Below, one piece after another: positions 1 to 6,907 of a stretch of 7,942 nucleotides of DNA. Under the pieces are notes generated by a model. That model did not search any database, was not told where the DNA came from, and was given only the letters and a program-made list of their open reading frames with translations. This DNA comes from an uncultured Clostridia bacterium (GTDB lineage: Bacteria; Bacillota; Clostridia; Oscillospirales; Oscillospiraceae): positions 1-7,942 of the forward strand of contig CALYTU010000072.1 in assembly GCA_945487445.1 (NCBI GenBank), read 5' to 3'. The position numbers and the translations under genes are program-made. Positions within the stretch are counted from its first letter, which is position 1; each line of letters begins with the position of its first letter.

Positions 1-36
1 CATTTTGCCATGTGGAAATCTTTGCGCCTTCCACAA

Positions 37-52
37 GCTACTGAATAGATAC
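37..52. repeat. Repeat end matching the element at the other window edge
   Basis: The 16 bases GCTACTGAATAGATAC are an exact reverse complement of 7815-7830, which lies at the outer end of the palindromic element at 7814-7938. The bases before it (1-36) do not match the inside of that element, so this is either the end of a diverged relative or a partial copy. A small stem (TGTGGAA at 11-17 with TTCCACA at 29-35) lies just upstream and may belong to the same repeat. The 16-base match is seen directly; membership of one repeat family is inferred. Confidence 0.55.
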
Positions 53-62
53 CTTATTTGCT

Positions 63-91
63 TCATATTGGACCGGGACCGTGCATAGACT
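63..91 (+). promoter_or_regulatory. Putative sigma-E (mother-cell sporulation) promoter
   Basis: TCATATT at 63-69 fits the sigma-E -35 consensus KMATATT. After 14 bases, CATAGACT at 84-91 fits the -10 consensus CATACAnT except at one position. The expected transcript start near 98 lies 20 or so bases before the ATG at 119. No convincing sigma-A pair is seen here: TTGGAC (68-73) and TAGACT (86-91) are only 12 bases apart. The consensus is from B. subtilis sporulation regulation; use here is inferred. Confidence 0.5.
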
Positions 92-105
92 GTGCCATCA
101 CACTT

Positions 106-111
106 GGGGGG
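106..111 (+). promoter_or_regulatory. Ribosome binding site that fixes the M14 start
   Basis: A run of six G lies 7 bases before the ATG at 119. The alternative in-frame ATG at 92 has no purine-rich stretch before it and would lie upstream of the transcript start predicted from the promoter at 63-91. Both points favour 119. Confidence 0.55.
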
Positions 112-118
112 TACGGGT

Positions 119-1321
119 ATGGAGTTGTACGAGCTGGCGCTGCAGCGGGCGGGGGCGCCGTCGCTTTCCGAATTTCAGCGGCGAGAGGGGCTGCCGCCTA
201 CGGGCCTGCTGGACGGGCCGACCTGGGCCGCGCTGCTGCCCTGGCTGACCGGTTTCCGCTATTACAGAGTGGCGCCGGGGGATAACTACAGTCGGCTTGC
301 TGCCCGGTTTGGGACAACTGTCCGGGCAATCATCACGGCGAACCCCAATCAGGATCCTCTTCGGCTCTATGTGGGGCAGCTTTTGACGGTGCCTCTGGGG
401 TTCGACGTTGTTCCAACAAACATTCCATTCACCTACAGCTTGCTGACTCTTTGCCTGGAGGGGTTGGCCGCGCGGTATCCGTTTTTAACCGTTCGGAACA
501 TCGGGGAGACATTCTACGGACGAAAGCTGCCCCAGGTGGCCGTGGGGCTGGGTCCGCGGCGGATCCTCTACAACGCCGCCCACCACGCCAACGAATGGAT
601 CACCGTCCCGCTTCTGATGAAGTTCCTGGAGACCTATGCCCGGGCGATTTCGGAAAACGGCCGAATCTACGGTTTCTCTGCCCAGGCACTCTATCAGCGG
701 ACCACTTTGCATTTAGTTCCCATGGTGAACCCGGACGGGGTGGACCTTGTCACAGGGGGTCTGCAGGAAGGAGATCCCGGCTGGACGGAAGCCAGGGCGC
801 TGGCGGAAAACTATCCCGACATCCCTTTCCCCGATGGCTGGAAAGCCAATCTTCGGGGCGTGGACCTCAATCTGAACTATCCGGCCTACTGGGAGCAGGC
901 GCGGGAAAACAAATTCGCCAAGGGTTACACCCGCCCCGGTCCCCGGGACTATGTGGGGACCGCGCCGCTGACGGAGCCGGAGAGCGAAGCCATGGTCCGG
1001 CTGACGGAGCTGATCGAGCCGAGACTGACCCTGAGTTACCATACCCAGGGCAACGTGATCTATTGGAAGTTTTTGAACATAGAGCCTGCCGGCGCCGAGG
1101 AGCTGGGAGCCCGGTTCGCGGCCGTCTCGGGCTACACGCTGGCGGAAGTTCCCTTTGCCTCAGGCTTAGCGCGTTATAAGGACTGGTTCATTCTGACCCG
1201 GGACCGCCCCGGCTACACCATCGAAGTCGGGTCGGGGGAAAATCCGCTGCCACTGTCCCAGTTTGACGACATCTTTGCGCGCAATCTGGGAATTCTGGCG
1301 CTCGGCCTTGCGGAAGGCTGA
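119..1321 (+). CDS. M14 zinc endopeptidase with LysM (gamma-D-glutamyl-diamino-acid type)
   Basis: A 400-residue enzyme predicted to cut the gamma-D-Glu to diaminopimelate (or lysine) bond in peptidoglycan stem peptides. Residues about 5-42 look like a short PG_binding_1 domain (FQRREGLPPTG). Residues 47-92 are one LysM domain (YRVAPGDNYSRLA to LTVPL). Residues about 105-400 are the peptidase M14 domain. Zinc ligands are visible as H156-x-x-E159 (HHANEW) and H308 (SYHTQG), and the general-base glutamate is E369 (TIEVGSGE). The carboxypeptidase arginine equivalent is R246 (NLRGVDLN). The segment GVDLNLNYP lacks the Asn-Arg pair that binds the free C-terminal carboxylate in true carboxypeptidases, which fits the M14C endopeptidases (Lysinibacillus sphaericus endopeptidase I, B. 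subtilis YqgT). No signal peptide or membrane segment is seen, so the protein may act inside the mother cell or on recycled muropeptides. The gene stands alone with its own sigma-E-like promoter. Confidence 0.88.
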   Translation: MELYELALQRAGAPSLSEFQRREGLPPTGLLDGPTWAALLPWLTGFRYYRVAPGDNYSRLAARFGTTVRAIITANPNQDPLRLYVGQLLTVPLGFDVVPTNIPFTYSLLTLCLEGLAARYPFLTVRNIGETFYGRKLPQVAVGLGPRRILYNAAHHANEWITVPLLMKFLETYARAISENGRIYGFSAQALYQRTTLHLVPMVNPDGVDLVTGGLQEGDPGWTEARALAENYPDIPFPDGWKANLRGVDLNLNYPAYWEQARENKFAKGYTRPGPRDYVGTAPLTEPESEAMVRLTELIEPRLTLSYHTQGNVIYWKFLNIEPAGAEELGARFAAVSGYTLAEVPFASGLARYKDWFILTRDRPGYTIEVGSGENPLPLSQFDDIFARNLGILALGLAEG

Positions 1322-1429
1322 AGAGAAGCGTACAGAACCAATGTACGAAAGGAGCGCAGGCAGCGTCAATCAAATCACCTGCATTTCCACAATCACGCAC
1401 AGTATTTCGCGTCATTTTCTTCCAAGGAC

Positions 1430-1458
1430 TTGCAGAGAAACGAATAATCATGTATAAT
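1430..1458 (+). promoter_or_regulatory. Strong sigma-A promoter of the moxR operon
   Basis: TTGCAG at 1430-1435 and a perfect TATAAT at 1453-1458 are separated by the ideal 17 bases. The expected transcript start is near 1465, leaving a leader of about 70 bases before the ATG at 1534. The -10 box lies inside the left arm of the inverted repeat at 1450-1495. Confidence 0.75.
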
Positions 1459-1495
1459 GGCAGGGATTGGGGAACCGATCCCTGCCATTATGCGT
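1450..1495. repeat. 21-bp inverted repeat over the moxR promoter (possible operator)
   Basis: The left arm 1450-1470 pairs with 1475-1495 around a GGAA loop. There are no mismatches if G-T pairs are allowed (at 1451, 1453 and 1468). The longest perfect run is 14 bp (1454-1467 with 1478-1491). There is no T-tract after the right arm, so it is a poor intrinsic terminator for the upstream gene. It covers the -10 box and the expected start site, so a DNA operator is the more natural reading. A transcript from the predicted start would contain only part of the left arm. Confidence 0.6.
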
Positions 1496-1533
1496 CTATA
1501 TCAATATCGCACATATCAAGGGGAATCAACGAA

Positions 1534-2463
1534 ATGAGTATAATTCAAAAGATTATTGCGGAGCTGCGAAAGGCGATACAAGGAAAGGATCAGGTCCTGA
1601 TCTGGATTCTGATGACCATTCTGGCTGACGGAAACGTTCTGCTGGAGGATATTCCCGGCGTGGGCAAGACCACCATCGCCCTGGCCTTTTCCCGGGCGCT
1701 TGGTCTCGACTACGGACGGGTCCAGTTTAACCCGGACGTCCTGCCCTCCGACATCACGGGATACTCCGTCTATGACAAGCAGAGCGGCAAAATGATCTAT
1801 CAGAAGGGCGCGATCCTCTGCAACCTGTTCTTGGCCGACGAACTGAACCGGGCCACATCGCGGACCCAGTCCGCCCTGCTTGAAGCCATGGAGGAGGGCC
1901 AGGTCACCGTTGACGGCGTCACCCACGCCCTGCCCCGGCCCTTCACCGTCATCGCCACCCAGAATCCCACCGGCGCCGCCGGCACCCAACTGCTGCCCGA
2001 CTCTCAAATGGACCGCTTCACGGTGCGCCTCTCCGTGGGCTATCCCAAGGCAAAGGACGAGTTGGACATGGTTCTGGTCCGTCAGGGAGGCGTCAATCCG
2101 CTGGATAAGGTGAACCGGGTTGTGACCCGGGAGGAGCTGGTTGCCATGCAGGAGGCCGTGAGCCGAATCTACATCAAGGATACGGTGGTCAACTATGTGG
2201 TCTCCCTGGTGGGCCTGACCCGCCAGCACGCCCACATCCTGCGAGGGGCAAGCCCCCGCGCAACGCTGGCTGTGGTGGATATGGCCAAGGCCACTGCCTT
2301 TATGAACGGCCGAGACTATGTGCTGCCTGAGGACGTACAGACCGTCTTTGCCGGGACGGTGGCGCACCGCCTGCTTCTGTCGGCAGACGCCCAGGCCCAG
2401 AATCTCCGGGAGGAACAGCTCCTGACCGGTCTTCTAAGCCAGGTCTCGCCCCCGAGAGTGTGA
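1534..2463 (+). CDS. MoxR-family AAA+ ATPase
   Basis: A 309-residue cytoplasmic ATPase, full length for the MoxR family. Motifs in order: Walker A at 41-47 (PGVGKTT) preceded by the family-typical LEDI, Walker B at 98-103 (LFLADE) followed by LNRA, sensor 1 at 141-145 (ATQNP), an arginine finger in DRF at 160-162, and sensor 2 at 238-242 (GASPR). Residues about 195-309 form the helical AAA lid. The start at 1534 has AAGGGG 10 bases upstream; extending to the ATG at 1450 would add residues outside the family fold and begin upstream of the predicted transcript start. MoxR proteins are thought to be chaperone-like ATPases that remodel or activate proteins encoded next to them, often ones with von Willebrand A-like folds. 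Here the likely partners are the DUF58 protein three bases downstream and the transglutaminase-like membrane protein. The order resembles B. subtilis yeaC-yeaD-yebA. Confidence 0.93.
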   Translation: MSIIQKIIAELRKAIQGKDQVLIWILMTILADGNVLLEDIPGVGKTTIALAFSRALGLDYGRVQFNPDVLPSDITGYSVYDKQSGKMIYQKGAILCNLFLADELNRATSRTQSALLEAMEEGQVTVDGVTHALPRPFTVIATQNPTGAAGTQLLPDSQMDRFTVRLSVGYPKAKDELDMVLVRQGGVNPLDKVNRVVTREELVAMQEAVSRIYIKDTVVNYVVSLVGLTRQHAHILRGASPRATLAVVDMAKATAFMNGRDYVLPEDVQTVFAGTVAHRLLLSADAQAQNLREEQLLTGLLSQVSPPRV

Positions 2464-2466
2464 GCC

Positions 2467-3423
2467 ATGGCTGTCAATCGATTGCTCTATCTGGGCCTGC
2501 TGGTTTTGAGCGCGGTGTTTTACTTTGCCAGCGGGCTCTGGATCTCCTGGCTTCTGCTGGTCCTTCTGCTGGCCCTGCCGATCCTGAGCCTTTTGTGCTC
2601 CCTGCCCGCGATGCTCTCCTGCCGTTTGGATGGAAATATGGCCGAAACCGTAGAGCAGGGTGAAAATGCCGCGCTCCGTCTTCGACTGCGTGCCTGGAAG
2701 CTCTTGCCTCTGCCCGAGGTCCAGATTCGCCTGAATCTCCGGACCCGGGATCGGGCGAAGGATCGGCGTTATCTCAGCCGCCTGACCCGGGACGAGGGTG
2801 TACTGGCTCTGAACACCGAAACCTGCGGATTTCTGGCCCCGGAATTCCGTCGGGGCAGGGTCTATGACGCGCTGGGACTCTTTTGCCTGCCTCTGCGCCT
2901 GCCAAAGCTGGCGCCCATGGCCATACTGCCGCCGGAGCGTCAGCCTGTGCCGATTCCCCGGCTGGAGCAGTTTCTCCAGCAGCAGTTGAAGCCCAAGCCC
3001 GGCGGCGGCAGCGCCGAGCAGCACGAACACCGGATCTACCGGCCCGGTGACCCGGTAAAAGATATTCACTGGAAGCTCTCGCTGAAAACCGGTGAGCTGA
3101 TTGTCCGCGAGCCGCTCGTGCCTGTACAGCGCCGGGTGATTCTCGCCCTTCGCACGCCCCGCGGCGCGGAGGACCGGACGCTGTATCTCGGCAACTTTCG
3201 CTATCTCTGCCGCTGGCTGGTAGAAAACGGCGTTCCCCACCATGCGGTTTGGATGGAGGGCAGCCAGCTGCGGGAGCTGGAAATCCGCGGCGAGGAGGAC
3301 TGGATGAAAGCCCTGCGGAGCGCCTGTTTGGCCCCAGAGGACTCCGCCGACCTGCCCTGGCCGCTGCCGGTTCAAGCTGACTGGGTCTGTCCGATTGGCC
3401 GGGAAGGAGGGCCTGAACAATGA
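2467..3423 (+). CDS. DUF58 membrane-anchored protein
   Basis: A 318-residue protein. Two hydrophobic helices at the N-terminus (about 5-22 and 24-47) should form a membrane hairpin. Residues about 60-155 look like a beta-rich domain. The DUF58 signature follows at about 186-216, with HEHRIYRPGDPVKDIHWK as its core, and the C-terminal part is probably a von Willebrand A-like fold. The protein appears somewhat shorter than many family members, so the C-terminal part may be reduced. The gene starts 3 bases after the MoxR stop, with only a weak ribosome binding site (GAGAG), which suggests translational coupling. Its stop overlaps the next start as ATGA. The biochemical role of DUF58 proteins is not settled; the conserved gene pairing suggests it is the target or adaptor of the MoxR ATPase. 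Confidence 0.9.
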   Translation: MAVNRLLYLGLLVLSAVFYFASGLWISWLLLVLLLALPILSLLCSLPAMLSCRLDGNMAETVEQGENAALRLRLRAWKLLPLPEVQIRLNLRTRDRAKDRRYLSRLTRDEGVLALNTETCGFLAPEFRRGRVYDALGLFCLPLRLPKLAPMAILPPERQPVPIPRLEQFLQQQLKPKPGGGSAEQHEHRIYRPGDPVKDIHWKLSLKTGELIVREPLVPVQRRVILALRTPRGAEDRTLYLGNFRYLCRWLVENGVPHHAVWMEGSQLRELEIRGEEDWMKALRSACLAPEDSADLPWPLPVQADWVCPIGREGGPEQ

Positions 3424-5573
3424 AAAAAAAACATTCCCTCCATTGTTTCCTGCTGGACTGGTTGATGATTATTCTGGGTGTTCTCGGCTCCCTGTTCTGT
3501 CTGATTTCCGCCTTTTCCTTTCCCTATCCCTCCGGCCTGTTGGTCCTTATACCGGTGCTGGCGCTGATTTTCTGCCTCCTGTTTCAAGGAAAGTTGGGCA
3601 AACATTACGCACTGGGCCTGCTGGCCCTGCTTTTATTCTTCGTGTGGCTGCTTCGCCGCGAGCTGGTTGAGAGCTTCCGCAACCTCTGGGGCGAGCTCGG
3701 AAGGCGTTTCGCCATGGGCTACGATCAGGTCATTGACTTTCTGCCCCGGGATCCGACACGGCCCGAGAACATCTTACCGGCGCTGACGTGTCTGGCAATC
3801 GGGGAAACCTTCCTGTGTTCCCTCGCGGTCCGGCTCTGGAAGCGGACCTTCCCCGCTGCTCTGGCCATGCTGCCGGGAATCGTTCCCTGCTTCGTCCTGA
3901 CGGACACGCCACCCGACCTGCTTCCCCTGCTGGCAGCAGTGTTTTCCATTCTGACCCAGGCATTGAGCCAGTCTGTCCGACGCCGCCGCACCGGGGAACA
4001 GGGCAAAGCCGTGGTGCTTTCAGCGGCGTTCTCTGCGGCCATTCTCGGACTTCTTCTCCTGCTCATCCCGGAAAAGACCTATTCTCCGCCTATTTCCTGG
4101 GAGGATCTGTCCAGCCAAATGCAGCGCTGGGGGCAGGAGCAGAGCAACCGGGGCAACCTGCTGGCAGGGCTGGCCGGTAATCCCGAAGTTGTGGATCTCA
4201 CCGAACTTGGCGCCCTGCCGAACCACCCCAGCACTGCTCTGCACGTCCGCTCCTCCGTGGACAACTATCTCTATCTGCGCGGCTCGAGCTACAGTGAATT
4301 TGACGGCACACGCTGGCGACGGGGCACAGCCGAACCCCTCAACAAAAGCTTTCTCTTTCCTTATTTGCAGCAAACCCGAGGCGAGGCCCTGACCATCGAG
4401 ACCGTGGACCCGGAGGACCGGATCTATACCACCTATCAGCTCACCCAGCTTCCTCCAAACGTAGAGGTCATCTCGGACATCTATGTACGCAACTCCGGCA
4501 GCCGCAACCGCTATTCCATGCGATTTTTCCCATACCTTGCTGCCGTAAGCGCGGACGCGCAATACGCAAGCTGGGTGCAGGAGCACGATCTGGACCTGCC
4601 GGAGCAGACGCGTCGTGGCGTACTCGCCTGGTGGGAAGCCCAGGGCGGCGAAGCTGCCCCGGCGGATCACACCCTTGCCGAGCCAACGGAGAACTTCGCC
4701 CGGAAGGTGGCTGCGGCGGTTTCCGGCTGCGCGGATTACAGTCGGAATCCCCTGCCCATGCCCGAGGATGTGGATTTTTGTACCTGGTTTCTTAACGACG
4801 CGGACGAGGGCTTTTGCGTCCATTATGCCACCGCCTGCACCGCCCTGCTCCGGGCACTGGGCATCCCGGCCCGGTACGTCTCGGGATATGTCTGCGCCAC
4901 GCCTGCCAACAAAACCGTTGCGGTCACCAATCTTCAGGCCCATGCCTGGGTGGAAGTCTGGACCGGAGGGCGCTGGATCCAGATCGAGCCCACACCCAAC
5001 GACGCCACGGAGTTCACCGGGCTTGCGGAATACGGCTGGGGTCAGCCCGCCGTCCCTGTCAATCCCCCGGAGACCACCGCCGAGGTCAGCCCCCAGGCCC
5101 CCCCGGATGAGACGCTCCCGCCGCTCCCGGATGATACCCGCGAGCGACCCACAAGGCCCTCCAAAGAATCCACAGCCGCGACAGAGCCCGTCGGACACGG
5201 CAGCGGCGGGAACGCAAAGCCCCGGGACCTGACCCCAATTTGGGTGGTGCTTGGCGTGATTGGCTCTTTGGCTCTGATTCTGGGCCGTCGCGCGCTTGCG
5301 CTGCGGCTCTGGGAAAACCGCCTGGCCCGCGCCCCGGGCAACGAACGGGCGCGAATGCTCTACCAGCGAATGCTGCGGATGCAAAGACTGGGCAGCGGGC
5401 CAATTCCCGCGGAGGCTGAGCGTCTGGCCAACATGGCCGGATTCAGCCAGCACACGCTGACCGACGCGGAGCTGCACGATCTGCAGCAAATTTATAACCA
5501 GCAGAAGTGCCGCCTGTCTTTCCACGGCTTTTGGAGAAAGCTGTACTGTAAGTATATCCTTGCGATCATTTGA
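3420..5573 (+). CDS. Membrane protein with extracytoplasmic transglutaminase-like domain
   Basis: A 717-residue protein of the TgpA/YebA type. About seven membrane helices occupy the N-terminus (roughly 14-33, 38-55, 62-78, 118-137, 143-160, 165-184 and 197-216). A large extracytoplasmic region follows. The transglutaminase-like core (about 440-530) shows the catalytic Cys466 in DEGFCVHYATA and His508 in QAHAWVEVW. The third residue is Glu523 in WIQIEPTP, where many relatives have Asp. A Pro/Thr/Glu-rich linker (about 545-600) leads to an eighth helix (about 606-622) and a basic cytoplasmic tail ending in a helical region. The fold suits a cysteine protease or transpeptidase/transglutaminase acting on envelope protein or peptide; the substrate is unknown. 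GGGAAGGAGG at 3401-3410 lies 9 bases before the ATG, which overlaps the DUF58 stop. The cytoplasmic tail is a plausible contact for the MoxR ATPase, though this is inference. Confidence 0.9.
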   Translation: MKKKHSLHCFLLDWLMIILGVLGSLFCLISAFSFPYPSGLLVLIPVLALIFCLLFQGKLGKHYALGLLALLLFFVWLLRRELVESFRNLWGELGRRFAMGYDQVIDFLPRDPTRPENILPALTCLAIGETFLCSLAVRLWKRTFPAALAMLPGIVPCFVLTDTPPDLLPLLAAVFSILTQALSQSVRRRRTGEQGKAVVLSAAFSAAILGLLLLLIPEKTYSPPISWEDLSSQMQRWGQEQSNRGNLLAGLAGNPEVVDLTELGALPNHPSTALHVRSSVDNYLYLRGSSYSEFDGTRWRRGTAEPLNKSFLFPYLQQTRGEALTIETVDPEDRIYTTYQLTQLPPNVEVISDIYVRNSGSRNRYSMRFFPYLAAVSADAQYASWVQEHDLDLPEQTRRGVLAWWEAQGGEAAPADHTLAEPTENFARKVAAAVSGCADYSRNPLPMPEDVDFCTWFLNDADEGFCVHYATACTALLRALGIPARYVSGYVCATPANKTVAVTNLQAHAWVEVWTGGRWIQIEPTPNDATEFTGLAEYGWGQPAVPVNPPETTAEVSPQAPPDETLPPLPDDTRERPTRPSKESTAATEPVGHGSGGNAKPRDLTPIWVVLGVIGSLALILGRRALALRLWENRLARAPGNERARMLYQRMLRMQRLGSGPIPAEAERLANMAGFSQHTLTDAELHDLQQIYNQQKCRLSFHGFWRKLYCKYILAII

Positions 5574-5590
5574 TTTTTCCCTTGGCAGAA

Positions 5591-5637
5591 AAGCTCCCTG
5601 ATGATGCGGTTTCTCAAGCCGTTTCATCAGGGAGCTT
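5591..5637 (-). terminator. Hairpin terminator between convergent genes
   Basis: AAGCTCCCTGATG at 5591-5603 pairs with CATCAGGGAGCTT at 5625-5637, and the stem continues inward with one mismatch to GCGG/CCGT. Read on the minus strand it starts 4 bases after the aldolase stop and is followed by TTTTCTG, so it best serves that gene. On the plus strand the downstream sequence is not T-rich, but the stem may also stop the moxR operon, whose stop codon ends at 5573. Confidence 0.7.
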
Positions 5638-5641
5638 AGTA

Positions 5642-6667
5642 TTAGGAGAGGATTGTGTCCAGTTCGTCCAGCCAGGCGTCTTCCGTGTACCAGGCGGTGG
5701 CAAAGCGGACGACGGTGTGCGCCCCGTCGGGGTTGGACCAGAAGCCCACGGGCACCTTCTTGCGCAAATCTGCGTAACGGTCATTCTCCAGAATGGCGAA
5801 CTGTTGATTTGTGGGAGTATCCATGAAGCAGGGGACGCCGTGGCGGGCCAGAATCGTTTTGAGCCGCGCGGCAGTCTCCACGCCCCGGCGTCCGATCTCA
5901 TAGTAGAGCCCGCCGGTAAACAGGACGTCGAACTGGACGCCGCAGAGGCGGCCCTTGGCCATCATGGCTCCGTGCTTTTTGATGAAATTGCGGAAGTGGG
6001 CGGGCGCTTGCCGGGGGAAGACCACCGCTTCGCCGCAGAGCGCGCCGCACTTGGTCCCGCCGAGATAGAAGGTGTCGCAAAGCTCGGCGATCAGGGGCAA
6101 ATCCACGTCGGTCCCTTCGGCCATGAGCCCGTAAGCCAGCCGAGCTCCGTCCAGATAGAGGCGCATGCCGAACTCCTTACAGACGGAAGAAATGGCAGAA
6201 AGCTCGTCGCGGGTATAGAGGGTCCCCCACTCGGTGGGGTGGGAAATGTAGACGGTGCCGGGATAGACCATGTGCTCCACGTTCTCATCCGACAGCAACG
6301 TGGCTGCCAGGGTTCGTAGCTCGCCCGCATCCAGCTTGCCCGCATGCTCCGGCAGGGCCAGAATCTTGCAGCCCAGGGCCTCGGGGGCACCTGCCTCGTG
6401 GACGTGGATGTGACCGGTCTGCGCAGCCACAACTCCCTCCCACGGCCGGAGCAGAGAGGCCAGAACCACGGCGTTTGTCTGGGTACCGCCCGTCAGGAAG
6501 TGAATCTCCGCACCGGGACAGCTGCAGGCGGCCCGGATCTTCGCCCTGGCGCTTTCCGAATAGGCGTCCTCGCCGTAGCCCGGCTGGGGGATCAGGTTGG
6601 TTTCGATCAGGCGCTGCAGCACCTTCGGATGCGCGCCGCAGGAGTAATCATTTTCAAAGGTGATCAT
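5642..6667 (-). CDS. Low-specificity L-threonine aldolase (PLP-dependent)
   Basis: A 341-residue cytoplasmic fold-type I PLP enzyme that splits L-threonine or L-allo-threonine into glycine and acetaldehyde; it is functionally comparable to LtaE, though orthology is not shown. Visible features: an N-terminal FENDYSCGAHPKVL typical of the family, LTGGTQTNA at 58-66 (cofactor phosphate region), a ring-stacking histidine in TGHIHVHEAGAPE (about 85-97, probably H86), LDGARL at 172-177 with D173 facing the pyridine nitrogen, and the Schiff-base lysine K206 in YLGGTKCGALCGEA. Length is normal. The start at 6667 is set by GAGGGG 7 bases upstream on the minus strand and by the conserved N-terminus. 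The open frame runs much further back, but that part lies antisense to the next gene. Beta-eliminating lyases share the fold and remain an alternative. The gene has its own promoter at 6771-6799. Confidence 0.9.
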   Translation of the reverse strand: MITFENDYSCGAHPKVLQRLIETNLIPQPGYGEDAYSESARAKIRAACSCPGAEIHFLTGGTQTNAVVLASLLRPWEGVVAAQTGHIHVHEAGAPEALGCKILALPEHAGKLDAGELRTLAATLLSDENVEHMVYPGTVYISHPTEWGTLYTRDELSAISSVCKEFGMRLYLDGARLAYGLMAEGTDVDLPLIAELCDTFYLGGTKCGALCGEAVVFPRQAPAHFRNFIKKHGAMMAKGRLCGVQFDVLFTGGLYYEIGRRGVETAARLKTILARHGVPCFMDTPTNQQFAILENDRYADLRKKVPVGFWSNPDGAHTVVRFATAWYTEDAWLDELDTILS

Positions 6668-6770
6668 ATACTCGCCCCTCAATTTCGCTGGTTTCTGTAT
6701 CAGCCCGTAATCCGCCGCGTGAGAACGAGGCCTGGGCCGACAGATCACGCGCACGACGTGGCATTTCCGT

Positions 6771-6799
6771 ATTATAGCGCCTTTTTTCCGGTTTGTAAA
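6771..6799 (-). promoter_or_regulatory. Sigma-A promoter of the threonine aldolase gene
   Basis: On the minus strand, TTTACA (6799-6794) and a perfect TATAAT (6776-6771) are 17 bases apart. The expected start near 6764 gives a leader of about 95 bases. I see no recognisable riboswitch or attenuator in that leader. Confidence 0.72.
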
Positions 6800-6820
6800 C
6801 GTAAAAATATGAAAAAGTGG

Positions 6821-6849
6821 TTGCATTTTTCGACGGTATCCCTTATACT
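6821..6849 (+). promoter_or_regulatory. Sigma-A promoter of the nucleotidyltransferase gene
   Basis: TTGCAT at 6821-6826 and TATACT at 6844-6849 are separated by 17 bases. The start is expected near 6856. This rules out the in-frame ATG at 6851 as a start and supports 6908. The two divergent -35 boxes are 21 bases apart, so the promoters lie back to back. Confidence 0.72.
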
Positions 6850-6878
6850 CATGGAAGCGGCGGAGCGCCCGTCGAAAA
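6827..6878. repeat. Spaced inverted repeat flanking the -10 box (possible operator pair)
   Basis: TTTTCGACGG at 6827-6836, in the promoter spacer, is perfectly repeated in reverse complement as CCGTCGAAAA at 6869-6878 in the early transcribed region. The arm centres are 42 bases apart, about four turns of DNA. Because the left arm is upstream of the expected start, the pair cannot form an RNA hairpin in the transcript from this promoter. A regulator binding both arms is a reasonable inference. Confidence 0.45.
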
Positions 6879-6907
6879 TAAGGAGAATCTTTCACAGGAG
6901 TGATCAC

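Noticed and set aside
92..118. Upstream extension of the endopeptidase to the ATG at 92
   Set aside because: No ribosome binding site precedes it and the predicted transcript start near 98 lies downstream of it.
1329..1347. CGTACA/TGTACG hairpin after the endopeptidase gene as a terminator
   Set aside because: Only 6 bp with a 7-base loop and no T-run after it. No convincing terminator for this gene is visible.
1516..2367. 283-codon open frame antisense to the MoxR gene
   Set aside because: It is a shadow frame in GC-rich DNA; its His/Gln/Gly-rich composition matches no fold, and the plus-strand frame carries all AAA+ motifs.
4020..5627. 535-codon open frame antisense to the transglutaminase-like gene
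   Set aside because: Low-complexity Gly/Arg-rich translation with no motif; the opposite strand encodes a coherent membrane protein with catalytic residues.
6668..6764. Riboswitch or T-box in the aldolase leader
   Set aside because: The leader of about 95 bases shows no recognisable conserved riboswitch or T-box motif and no terminator stem.
6344..6907. Upstream extension of the nucleotidyltransferase frame
   Set aside because: It is antisense to the aldolase gene and upstream of the predicted transcript start near 6856; the AGGAG before 6908 sets the start.
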